From JAFGIN01 sp050301235 (GTDB lineage: Bacteria > Fibrobacterota > Chitinivibrionia > Chitinivibrionales > Chitinispirillaceae): 19,775 nt of DNA. Where the stretch lies: positions 1 to 19,775 of the forward strand of contig JBNKZD010000234.1 in NCBI GenBank assembly GCA_050301235.1, written 5' to 3'. Shown here piece after piece: positions 7,105-14,326 of this stretch (positions within the stretch are counted from its first letter, which is position 1; each line of letters starts with the position of its first letter). Both the position numbers and the translations under genes were made by a program. Below the pieces are notes generated by a model. It ran no database searches. It saw only the letters and a list, made by a program, of their open reading frames with translations, and was not told where the DNA came from.

Positions 7105-9096
7105 AACTTCCGTATTAAAAACCGCGGTATTTTTGACATTGTCGAGCCAGTCCTTGAGAATGGAGAAGTGTTTGATTCTTCTATGCTCAGGGATACAATC
7201 AACCAGCAGATTGCAGCAGGAAAAAGAAATTTTGCTATCGATCTGTCCTTACTGGATTACATTTATTCAGACACAATCAATGTGTTGATGGGTTTGAATA
7301 AGCGTGTACTGGATGTCAGTGGACGCCTCTCTCTGCTTGCACCGCAGCCAGAGGCACTTCAGGTTTTGAAACGTGCCGGGATAAATAATATCCTGCGCAT
7401 TTTTGATACCGAAGCAGACCTGCTGAAAACTTCTGAAGACATAATCCTTCAAACAACAAGTTTCAAGGTTTCTGATCTTCAGGCGTTAGCCAATGAGAAA
7501 CCCCAATCTGAGTTTGATCAACTGCGATCAGAGATTGGTTCTGTTTTTGGTGGTCAAGACAGTTCATCAATGGATCGTGGGATGAGTGCTCCTGCACCGA
7601 AGGCTGCACCACAGCCTCCTCGTCCTGTTGCACCGCAACCTCCTGCAGATGTATCACCATCAGTTAGTGATGAGTTTGATCAGGCTTTTCAGCAGTTTGA
7701 AGGTTTCGGTGATGATGATCAGGGTGGATTTGCTCAGGGTCAGCAACCGGCACAGCCATCATATGCTCCTCCTGTGCAGCCGCCCCGGGGTACGCCATCA
7801 TTCAGGCAACCGCCGCCAGCTGCACCGATGCAGCCTCCTCAGTTCCAGGGACGGCAGTATGTACCGCCATCACCTGCACCTCAGACAACACGGTTTGATG
7901 CAGTTCCTAAAGCACCGGCTCGTCCCGGGTACATACCTCCGGAACCTCCTAAAGCTGTACCAGATAGTATGTCACGTACAGAAACACAGCGTTTTCAGAC
8001 TATGCCTGGCACAACATCCCGACCTGGGTCAAAGATGGATCAGATGCCATCACTGTCGGGTCCGATTCAGGATGAAACCCTTGAAGATTTTCCATCTGCA
8101 AGGAAGAGCAAGCCAAAATTCATTGATGATTCAGATTCACTGGATAGCGATGATGAATTCGATAGCACATCAAAGAAGAAATCTCCTGTAGGTCTTATTG
8201 TTGTAATTGTTATAATAGTTCTTCTTGGAAGTATAGGGGCATATTTTGCGATTAACCAGATGAATACTAAATCGACAAAAACTGTTGCAGCCAAGCCATC
8301 AGTTCCAGCTACACCTGCAGTTCCGCAGGTACCGGTTGAAACCCCGACACCTTCGGTTACTGACAGTTCATCAGCCGCTACAGCTGCTGCTGTTACTACT
8401 CCTGCACCAGAGGAGAAAAAACCTGAACCGGTTGCAGTTTCCGAACCGAAACCAAAACCAAAACCAAAACCTGTATCCAAACCAAAATCAAAGCCTCGAG
8501 CAGCATCGGCATCATCTGCTCCAAAAACAGCTTCAAGCAAAGTGGTTATAACTTCTGTTCCATCTGGGGCAAGTTTAGAGATTAATGGTGAAATAGTTGG
8601 TACAACTCCATACACCTGGAAAAAACCTGTCTTTGGTATGGTGAATGTTACTGCCCGTAAATCAGGATATCAGGAAAACTCGATTTCCTTCGAATTTACA
8701 GGTGGAAGCAGTACTCAATCAATAAAACTTGAAAAAGAGTACACACCGCCACCGCCGCCAGTCGCATCTACTCCAAAAAGTTATACACCACCTCCTCCTG
8801 TAGAAACAACGCCAACTCCATCCTACGAGGAACCGGAACCGGCATTACCGCCACCACCACCTGTTTCTCAGACAGTTGCGTCATCAGGTGGTGATGCATC
8901 AATATTTATTGCATCGATACCGCCTGTTGCAGATGTGTATCTTAATGGTAAATTGATTGGAAAGACAAACGTATCTGAGCTGAAATTACCTTCGGGAACA
9001 CATGTTCTGAAGTTTGTCAAAGGTCCAAAAGAAGTTACCAAAGAGGTTACGGTGCAGTCGGGGAAAAATCCATCACAAATGGTTCGATTGCCGTAA
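7102..9096 (+). CDS. STAS domain - proline-rich linker - transmembrane - 2x PEGA envelope protein
   Basis: From ATT at 7102 the protein has 664 residues. Residues 1-115 form a STAS (anti-sigma-antagonist-like) domain (NFRIKNRGIFDIVEP...DLSLLDYIYSDTINVLM). Residues ~130-330 are a proline/glutamine-rich disordered linker. An acidic and lysine stretch precedes one transmembrane helix at ~362-384 (VGLIVVIVIIVLLG). A second Pro/Lys-rich spacer leads to PEGA domain 1 (480-548, VPSGASLEINGEIVGTTP) and PEGA domain 2 (~598-664). The PEGA half is probably periplasmic and the STAS half cytoplasmic. No ATG, GTG or TTG exists in frame between the upstream TGA (7075) and GTG 7168. Starting at that GTG would delete the first STAS strand, whereas AGGAGG (7091-7096) sits 5 nt before ATT 7102. 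It is followed 12 bp later by an M23 peptidase gene. The function is unknown; signal transfer or scaffolding at the cell envelope is inference. Confidence 0.9.
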   Translation: MNFRIKNRGIFDIVEPVLENGEVFDSSMLRDTINQQIAAGKRNFAIDLSLLDYIYSDTINVLMGLNKRVLDVSGRLSLLAPQPEALQVLKRAGINNILRIFDTEADLLKTSEDIILQTTSFKVSDLQALANEKPQSEFDQLRSEIGSVFGGQDSSSMDRGMSAPAPKAAPQPPRPVAPQPPADVSPSVSDEFDQAFQQFEGFGDDDQGGFAQGQQPAQPSYAPPVQPPRGTPSFRQPPPAAPMQPPQFQGRQYVPPSPAPQTTRFDAVPKAPARPGYIPPEPPKAVPDSMSRTETQRFQTMPGTTSRPGSKMDQMPSLSGPIQDETLEDFPSARKSKPKFIDDSDSLDSDDEFDSTSKKKSPVGLIVVIVIIVLLGSIGAYFAINQMNTKSTKTVAAKPSVPATPAVPQVPVETPTPSVTDSSSAATAAAVTTPAPEEKKPEPVAVSEPKPKPKPKPVSKPKSKPRAASASSAPKTASSKVVITSVPSGASLEINGEIVGTTPYTWKKPVFGMVNVTARKSGYQENSISFEFTGGSSTQSIKLEKEYTPPPPPVASTPKSYTPPPPVETTPTPSYEEPEPALPPPPPVSQTVASSGGDASIFIASIPPVADVYLNGKLIGKTNVSELKLPSGTHVLKFVKGPKEVTKEVTVQSGKNPSQMVRLP

Positions 9097-9108
9097 TCTG
9101 TTTTCATA

Positions 9109-10533
9109 GTGGTGTTTCAAAAAAAGTTGCATAAACGATACAAATTCAACCGGAAGCGGAATATTCCGCTCATCCGGTTTGTAATCGGCCTGGTTGTTGT
9201 CGTGTACATCGGGTCTCTGTTTTTCGGGAATCACTCATCAGAAAACAAAGACTCTTCAACCAATAATGCTGCACTTCTACCGCCATTGAACTCTTTTCAG
9301 GCGGTGCCTCCAATCGCAGATACAGTCCTGCGGAATAGATTGAATTTACAGACACTTATAGTAAAACCCGGTGATACGTTTTTTGGTATTTTATCAAAAT
9401 GTAATATTCCGGGTGGTATTTGCAATCAGATTCATAAGTCGTTTGAATCACTTGGGTTTCATAAAATTCATCCAGGTGATTCTCTGATTGTAAGTTCAAA
9501 AGACAGCGGCAGTGTGGAGAATATACAATTTCTGAGTAAAAGCGGGCACTGGTTTAAAGCCTCAATACATGACTCTGTTCTGACATATGAGAAAAAACCA
9601 GTTGAGATAACCACTTATCTTGCACTCGTTAATGGTACGCTGGAAACCTCGCTGTCTGAAGCAATGTACGGATATGGAGTTTCGGATATAATTACCGGTA
9701 AATTTGCTGATATTTTTGCGTGGGATATCAATTTTTTCCTCGAACCGCGTAAAGGGGATCGTTTTCAGATTCTTTTTGAGCAGAAGTATTCTGAAGGGCG
9801 GTTTTATGGATATGGAGAGATACTTGCTGCACGCTATGAATCCGGTTCGAGAGTGTTCACGGCATTTGCCCGTCGGGACAGTTCCGGTGTGAATCACTTT
9901 TTTGATCAGAGTGGGCGATCATTACAGAAGCAGTTTTTAAAAGCACCTTTGCATTATTCCAGAATATCAAGTGGTTTTACTCATCGCCGCCGGCACCCGG
10001 TTTTGGGAATTGTACGACCACATCTTGGAATAGATTATGCTGCACCTTCAGGAACACCGGTGTTAGCTGCTGCTGATGGTGTAGTGCGGTTTGCAGGAAG
10101 AAATGGTGGTTTTGGGAATCTTGTCGTCTTATCTCATGGTGGTGTGTATGAGACCTACTATGGACATTTAAGATCTTTTGGAGCGAAAATCCGTACTGGT
10201 GCACATGTTTCACAGGGGACTATCGTTGGTGCTGTTGGTACCACAGGGCTTTCAACCGGACCGCACCTTGACTACCGCATGAAACATCATGGTTCTTTTG
10301 TAAACCCTTCAACAATAGTTCTACCTTCACAAACAAGTTTGACTGAAGTGGAAAAAAGTTCGTTTTCTGCAGAGATGAACAGCTATCGTGCTTTAATGGA
10401 GATGCGGTTCAAAAACAGTGATGGTTTACATGTCATAGAAATTAAGGATGAGCCTGCAAAGGAACCGGTGATCGCAGAAAAAATACTATTAAATCCAACA
10501 AGGACTAATAATGGCAGCGAATCAGGTTCTTGA
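9109..10533 (+). CDS. Membrane-anchored M23 metallopeptidase (peptidoglycan DD-endopeptidase)
   Basis: The 474-residue protein cleaves peptidoglycan cross-bridges in the periplasm. A basic N-terminus (KKLHKRYKFNRKR) leads into a signal anchor at about 22-40 (IRFVIGLVVVVYIGSLFFG). Next comes an OapA/LysM-like segment (LIVKPGDTFFGIL ~ 84-96), then a central domain, then the M23 (LytM) domain at ~285-405. Zinc ligands are His305 and Asp309 (HLGID) and His388-equivalent His386 in GPHLDYR; the catalytic histidine is His353 in YYGHL. All are intact, so it should be active, in the MepM/Csd3 style. The start is GTG 9109 (a second GTG follows at once) with no good ribosome binding site, which suggests translational coupling to the STAS-PEGA gene ending 12 bp upstream. 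It overlaps the next gene by 23 bp. Confidence 0.93.
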   Translation: MVFQKKLHKRYKFNRKRNIPLIRFVIGLVVVVYIGSLFFGNHSSENKDSSTNNAALLPPLNSFQAVPPIADTVLRNRLNLQTLIVKPGDTFFGILSKCNIPGGICNQIHKSFESLGFHKIHPGDSLIVSSKDSGSVENIQFLSKSGHWFKASIHDSVLTYEKKPVEITTYLALVNGTLETSLSEAMYGYGVSDIITGKFADIFAWDINFFLEPRKGDRFQILFEQKYSEGRFYGYGEILAARYESGSRVFTAFARRDSSGVNHFFDQSGRSLQKQFLKAPLHYSRISSGFTHRRRHPVLGIVRPHLGIDYAAPSGTPVLAAADGVVRFAGRNGGFGNLVVLSHGGVYETYYGHLRSFGAKIRTGAHVSQGTIVGAVGTTGLSTGPHLDYRMKHHGSFVNPSTIVLPSQTSLTEVEKSSFSAEMNSYRALMEMRFKNSDGLHVIEIKDEPAKEPVIAEKILLNPTRTNNGSESGS

Positions 10534-10924
10534 TCATATCCGAAAGGAGATTATCGGATCAGGATATGATATCCGGTATAAAATCGGTGCCTACGATTTT
10601 GTGCTTAATGGGTTGGAATTTTATCTTGCGGGGTTGGGGGAAAAAAGGCATGTAAGCGGTCAGGAGTTTTCCCTTGGGTTGCTTCAGTTCGCTCAGAAGC
10701 AGTTTGGACTTCTTGCGATGAGTGTTTTGAACTCCTGGGGAGTGATTAAAACTGATGATTTTGGTCATCTGGTGTATAATATGATTGGTATCGGTTTGAT
10801 GTCACGGCAGCCCAATGATGCGGTCGAGGATTTTTTTGATGTGATTGAGTTTAAAACTTTTTTTGATAGTCAGGAATGTTTTGAAATTGATACTTTTTTT
10901 ATAAAAAAGGTAAAAGGAGCTTGA
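10511..10924 (+). CDS. Minf_1886-family conserved protein
   Basis: The 137-residue protein matches the Minf_1886 family (a Planctomycete/Verrucomicrobia-enriched conserved protein of unknown function) in its AYDFVLNGLEFYL segment, the HVSGQEFSLGLLQFAQKQFG helix and the SVLNSWGVIKTDDFGHLVYNMI core. There is no signal peptide or membrane segment, so it is probably cytoplasmic. The start at 10511 lies inside the end of the M23 peptidase gene (23-bp overlap), so the genes are translationally coupled. Family function is not established. The operon context (STAS-PEGA, cell-wall peptidase) suggests a link to the envelope or growth, which is inference. Homologues are typical of PVC/Fibrobacterota-like genomes, which supports the taxonomic guess. 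Confidence 0.85.
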   Translation: MAANQVLDHIRKEIIGSGYDIRYKIGAYDFVLNGLEFYLAGLGEKRHVSGQEFSLGLLQFAQKQFGLLAMSVLNSWGVIKTDDFGHLVYNMIGIGLMSRQPNDAVEDFFDVIEFKTFFDSQECFEIDTFFIKKVKGA

Positions 10925-10967
10925 TCTTTAAACGCTTTTTTACTATTTTTATACAACTTTTGAAAAT

Positions 10968-11040
10968 GCCGCTTTAGCTCAGTCGGTAGAGCAATGGACT
11001 GAAAATCCATGTGTCCGCAGTTCGATTCTGCGAGGCGGCA
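10968..11040 (+). tRNA. tRNA-Phe (anticodon GAA)
   Basis: The 73-nt cloverleaf has acceptor GCCGCTT paired with AGGCGGC plus discriminator A, D arm GCTC/GAGC, anticodon loop CTGAAAA with GAA at 11001-11003, and T arm CGCAG/CTGCG around TTCGATT. It reads UUC and UUU. CCA is not encoded. A run of T follows the 3' end directly (TTTTT at 11041), consistent with simple processing or termination. A possible promoter, TTGATC (10921) and TATTTT (10944) with 17-bp spacing, overlaps the stop of the preceding gene. Confidence 0.96.
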
Positions 11041-11210
11041 TTTTTAAAACTCCTTCCTTTTTTTCTCTTTAAATCCAACAATTTTAAATAAGAATCTGTA
11101 TCGATAATGGTGAGCTTGTTGTGAGCCATGTATTAGAGAATTTTGGGTGTTTGTGATTCACAGAACACCTGATACCATTTGAGTAAGTCACCAAATTGCG
11201 GATTTCGCAG

Positions 11211-11352
11211 ATCGCCTCACCCCCTTGCCCCCTCTCCATTTTTTGATGGAGAGGGGGAGAAAAAGAAAAAATGCGATTTTCTACCCCCTTTCTCCACGCG
11301 TGGAGAGTGGGCTGGGGTGGTCACTGAGCCGGGTCGAAGTGAGAGAGGCGAT
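11211..11352 (+). repeat. MITE-like hairpin repeat, copy 3, with a nested palindromic motif
   Basis: The ends ATCGCCTC and GAGGCGAT and both hairpins match copy 2 (2346-2465). Compared with copy 2 it carries about 24 extra bases just before the right end, containing CACTGAGCCGGGTCGAAGTG (11322-11341), a palindrome-like motif of a different repeat family. CAG flanks both ends and could be a 3-bp target duplication. The surrounding gene-free stretch 11041-11378 otherwise holds only AT-rich spacer. Confidence 0.85.
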
Positions 11353-11378
11353 CAGCAGGTGATGCGTAGTTTAGATAT

Positions 11379-12425
11379 TCACAGTGGTTTCACAAAAAGA
11401 AGCTTTTTCCTGGATTTCTGCAACGGCTTATCTTCTACTTTGTCTATAATCCCGGCGTACTGGCGACACTTCCTGCGGATAATTTTCCCTGATGGAGACA
11501 GCTGATCCGGTTTCCATTTCCCAAAGTAAGCTGCACCTGGGACTATTATGGATGCAGCTTCGTTTTTGTCGCCGACTGACCAGTTGCACCAGCTGAGATT
11601 GTACTTGTCCATAAATTTAAACCAGACTTCAGTTTCGGCTGAGTCAACGTATCCATCTCCGGATGAGAGGCAGGTACCAAATTCTGAGACGAACAGTGGA
11701 AGTCCTTTATTTATTGCATACACTGCTTTTTGGCGAAGATCGGCTCCATGTGTTGCTGCGTAAAAGTGAAGTGAATAAACAAGATTGTTTCCGTTAACAG
11801 GATTATCAGCAACACTGTCAACATCCTGGCTCCAGTGAGGTGAACCGATGATAATTAGGTTATCCGGATCAACTTCACGGATAGCTTTAACAAGCTCTTC
11901 TGCATACGGCTTGACAACTTCTCCCCAGGAGACATCGATGGGTTCATTGTAAATTTCATAGATCACATTTGGATACATTCCATACTTCTGGGCCATTTTC
12001 CTGAAAAACCTTTTCGATTCTTTGATGTTATTGTAAGCGTAATGGTCGTGCCAGTCAATAATTACATAGATATCGTTTTTTATTGCAGCGTCAACGATCG
12101 TATTAACACGATTTGCTTCAGATCCATTATAGATATAACCGCTGAGTGTTTCATCATGTTTAACACCCATGGCAGCACGAACGATAGTTACTTTCCAGTC
12201 CTTTACAAGCCAGTTAACAATTTGAGGGTTATAAAATTTCTCCATCCACTGACTCCAGAAAAAACTGACTCCGCGTAGTTGGGTAGGGGTACCGTGTTGG
12301 TCGAGAATCAGGTTTCCTTTAACCTGTAACTGACCATGCTGTTGAACAGGAGTTGTTGCTTGAGAGAAAATTTGGAGATTGAGGAGGAAAATTGTGCTGA
12401 AAGTAATTATTGCTAATTTAAACAT
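11379..12425 (-). CDS. Secreted GH5 endoglucanase (cellulase)
   Basis: This 348-residue glycoside hydrolase family 5 enzyme, closest in pattern to the GH5_2 cellulases, hydrolyses internal beta-1,4-glucan bonds. A signal peptide (residues 1-22, MFKLAIITFSTIFLLNLQIF then SQA) directs export. Conserved segments: QLRGVSFFWSQW (49-60), VIIDWHDH (121-128), the acid/base Glu161 in YEIYNEP and the nucleophile Glu248 in FVSEFGT; HFYAATHG (220-227) and CNWSVGDKNEAAS are also family features. The catalytic domain fills nearly the whole protein. No carbohydrate-binding module or sorting tail follows, only a basic C-terminus (KSRKKLLFVKPL). The gene stands alone on the minus strand, facing the tRNA-Phe operon, with a MITE-like repeat at its 3' side. 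Confidence 0.95.
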   Translation of the reverse strand: MFKLAIITFSTIFLLNLQIFSQATTPVQQHGQLQVKGNLILDQHGTPTQLRGVSFFWSQWMEKFYNPQIVNWLVKDWKVTIVRAAMGVKHDETLSGYIYNGSEANRVNTIVDAAIKNDIYVIIDWHDHYAYNNIKESKRFFRKMAQKYGMYPNVIYEIYNEPIDVSWGEVVKPYAEELVKAIREVDPDNLIIIGSPHWSQDVDSVADNPVNGNNLVYSLHFYAATHGADLRQKAVYAINKGLPLFVSEFGTCLSSGDGYVDSAETEVWFKFMDKYNLSWCNWSVGDKNEAASIIVPGAAYFGKWKPDQLSPSGKIIRRKCRQYAGIIDKVEDKPLQKSRKKLLFVKPL

Positions 12426-12739
12426 TAATGGAGATCCTGTTTCTTAAGAGTTCGAGTCTATAAATCTAAAACATTAAAATTACGTGCCGCTTGTTGAGCG
12501 GAGTCGAAACGTGCGCATTTTGCAGATTTCGCTAGTTCACTTTAATTCATTTCGAAACAGCTCAATGGCTGCCGCTCGCGAGAGCGTTTTAAGTTATTTT
12601 GAAAATTTAACGATATAGAACTAAATAAAAATAGTTTTTCAGGAAGGAAAATGCAGGGTTTGAGGTTGAAATAGTTTTAATGAAAGATTTATCTTTTAAC
12701 TTATAAACGTAAAAATGGGATTGGTGAGAGGTTATTCGA
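12426..12739. other. Gene-free spacer with short palindromic repeat motifs
   Basis: This spacer between the divergent GH5 and lipoprotein genes contains TTGAGCGGAGTCGAAACGTG at about 12493-12512, a relative of the motif nested in the repeat at 11322. A compact hairpin around CGCTCGCGAGAGCG (about 12575-12588) follows. The rest is AT-rich and should contain both divergent promoters, but I cannot place them convincingly. No coding capacity is seen. Confidence 0.6.
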
Positions 12740-13393
12740 GTGAAGAAAATTTCAATTTGTGGTATTTTTTGTCTTTTATTATCCTGCTCCAATGTACAAG
12801 TCGTCAGATTCGAGGCAATTAGAAGTGATATCTCTGAGTTAAACGCCGGATATTTTCTGGTCCGTGAAAATATGCACGCGGAAAATTTTTCAGATGTCGT
12901 AAGTTCTTTGGGAGAGGGTACTAAGGAAGAGGTAATCTGTCGATTTATTAGTAATCAACTCAGGTTTGCACTGCGTGATTCTGGTGATTTTTCTGAAGTA
13001 AACAGGTTAGATTCCCTTGGTAATCTCACTGACACTACAGTTACGATTAAATATGTCCCAGTTACCATAAAAGTTCCAATGCAGGGAATTCCAATAGAAA
13101 ACCATAATGACATCATTATAATAATTAACAGTATGGAAATAAATGATGTTATAAATGCCCACTTCTCAAGTGGAATAGGATTTTTCCCAGTACCTGGGGT
13201 AGCCCGTTTGATTGCAATAAATTGTACATTTTCAATCGTTTCAGGCTCTGGTGAACTATTATATGCTGGAAATGTCAAATCAGGAACACCAACTGAAGGT
13301 GTGCGCATTACTATTAATACCTGGTATAAAGCAGTTAATGATCTTGCTGGGAATATACTGAAGAAAACGAATTTTAAATATCTGAATTATTAA
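12740..13393 (+). CDS. AT-rich lipoprotein of unknown function
   Basis: The 217-residue protein begins with GTG (MKKISICGIFCLLLSC), a lipoprotein signal with lipobox LLSC, so Cys16 would be lipidated. GAGAGG is upstream at long spacing. The mature chain alternates beta-like stretches (TVTIKYVPVTIKVPMQ, DIIIIINSMEI) and a glycine-rich hydrophobic loop (GIGFFPVPGVARLIAIN), reminiscent of envelope assembly lipoproteins of the LptE/DUF4136 kind, but I cannot name a family. Base composition is more AT-rich than that of the repair and envelope genes upstream. The next gene, 10 bp downstream, is decayed, so the pair may be an old operon for a secreted product. Confidence 0.75.
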   Translation: MKKISICGIFCLLLSCSNVQVVRFEAIRSDISELNAGYFLVRENMHAENFSDVVSSLGEGTKEEVICRFISNQLRFALRDSGDFSEVNRLDSLGNLTDTTVTIKYVPVTIKVPMQGIPIENHNDIIIIINSMEINDVINAHFSSGIGFFPVPGVARLIAINCTFSIVSGSGELLYAGNVKSGTPTEGVRITINTWYKAVNDLAGNILKKTNFKYLNY

Positions 13394-13403
13394 GGGGTGT
13401 GTA

Positions 13404-13929
13404 ATGATAACGAGAATAATAGTAGTTATGATAGTGTTAAGTAGAACGCTACTCTTTGCTGGGGAAAAGATTGTACCTGTTGTAACGGAGTTTAAGGTTG
13501 ATACGACAATTTATCTAATATTGGGTTTCTGATGAGGATAATCGAGTTCGTTTGCTAAATGCAGTTCGTATGGCAAAAATATTTCCTGTACCACTAATGG
13601 ATGCCGCTTGAAGCGAATATTATACGATGGAGAATGGTCGTGCATTTTTGAAAACTTAAAAAAACAACCTCTGGCATAGCTCCTGTAATGATGACATATG
13701 GCATGTCTGATGGAAGCTACGCGTTACCCTGGAGCTGACATCAGGAGGTAAAACCCGGATGCAACTGTTTGATCTTGTAGGAAGGTGCATTTTCTCAAAA
13801 CAGATTGATAATATTTCACAGCATGTTTCATTTACGATTCCGGAGAGTAATCTTCCTCAGACGCCGTTTATCGCTAAAGTATCGAACAGCAATGGTTCTG
13901 TTGTTAAGAAGGAAATAATTGTGAAATAA
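13404..13929 (+). pseudogene. Decayed secreted-protein gene with a type IX-like C-terminal sorting domain
   Basis: The N-terminal piece (13404-13532) encodes 42 residues starting with a signal peptide (MITRIIVVMIVLSRTLLFAG) and then hits TGA. The C-terminal piece (13711-13929) is open without a start codon and reads LELTSGGKTRMQLFDLVGRCIFS...IPQT-like...KKEIIVK, the usual shape of a T9SS type A sorting domain (beta strands, DxxGR turn, terminal VVK/IVK strand). Between them the frame is broken by several stops and shifts. The simplest reading is one gene for an exported, cell-surface or secreted protein that has lost its middle; two unrelated fragments are possible. It follows the lipoprotein gene by 10 bp. 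Confidence 0.65.
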
Positions 13930-14009
13930 AATTGTTTTCCTATATTCTGCAGCTCATTTTTTTATGATAATTTGAAGCGGATCACCATTTTTGTCTTCAT
14001 TTTTTTTTA

Positions 14010-14197
14010 CTTAGATATTCGATATTGTTTTCTTATTTCCTTATTTCCTTATTTCCTGATCTCGTAATCCAGCCGTCTCATTGTCTCTTTGTCTTTTTTT
14101 CTTATGGACTGACGCGGGTATGGGGAGTGCGAGTTCGGTGGTCCGGCACACGTCTGGTTTCCCCATACCCATGGAGGTTTGTAGTCGCAGGTGTTAA
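14010..14197 (+). repeat. Composite hairpin repeat, copy A
   Basis: The left part has AGATATTCGATATT and (TTATTTCC)3 at 14033-14056, then a pyrimidine-rich CCGTCTCATTGTC stretch. The right part has a perfect 11-bp stem GGGTATGGGGA (14116-14126) / TCCCCATACCC (14160-14170) enclosing 33 nt with an inner GTGC/GCAC pair, followed by ATGGAGGTTTG and GTCGCAGG. The right part recurs at 17383-17562 almost unchanged; the left part recurs there and at 18370-18479. Translated frames differ between copies, so the nucleotides rather than a protein are conserved. Together with its flanks it fills the gene-free stretch 13930-14326. Confidence 0.85.
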
Positions 14198-14326
14198 ATT
14201 CGAATGATGTATCGAAAAATCTGAAAACCTGTTTGAAATCATTGATTCATTCTTCTCTATGCGCTATATTCCATGTAGGTTCTTTTAGTCGTTAAATGTT
14301 CTTGTTCAACAATACATATCAATGAA

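Noticed and set aside
8067..8615. Long open frame (182 codons) on the minus strand, rich in Gly, Val and Thr
   Set aside because: It is the antisense shadow of the proline/lysine-rich linker and membrane helix of the STAS-PEGA gene. Low-complexity codons opposite CCx/AAx give open Gly/Phe frames, and no independent domain is visible.
11179..11505. 108-codon plus-strand ORF
   Set aside because: It is mostly translation of MITE-like repeat copy 3, then antisense to the GH5 C-terminus.
14025..14207. Open frame over hairpin repeat A, similar in part to one over copy B (17394-17675), sharing a HCxFVFFSYG stretch
   Set aside because: The shared residues come from DNA repeat identity. After the first indel the two frames diverge completely, and neither has a ribosome binding site, so a conserved protein is unlikely.
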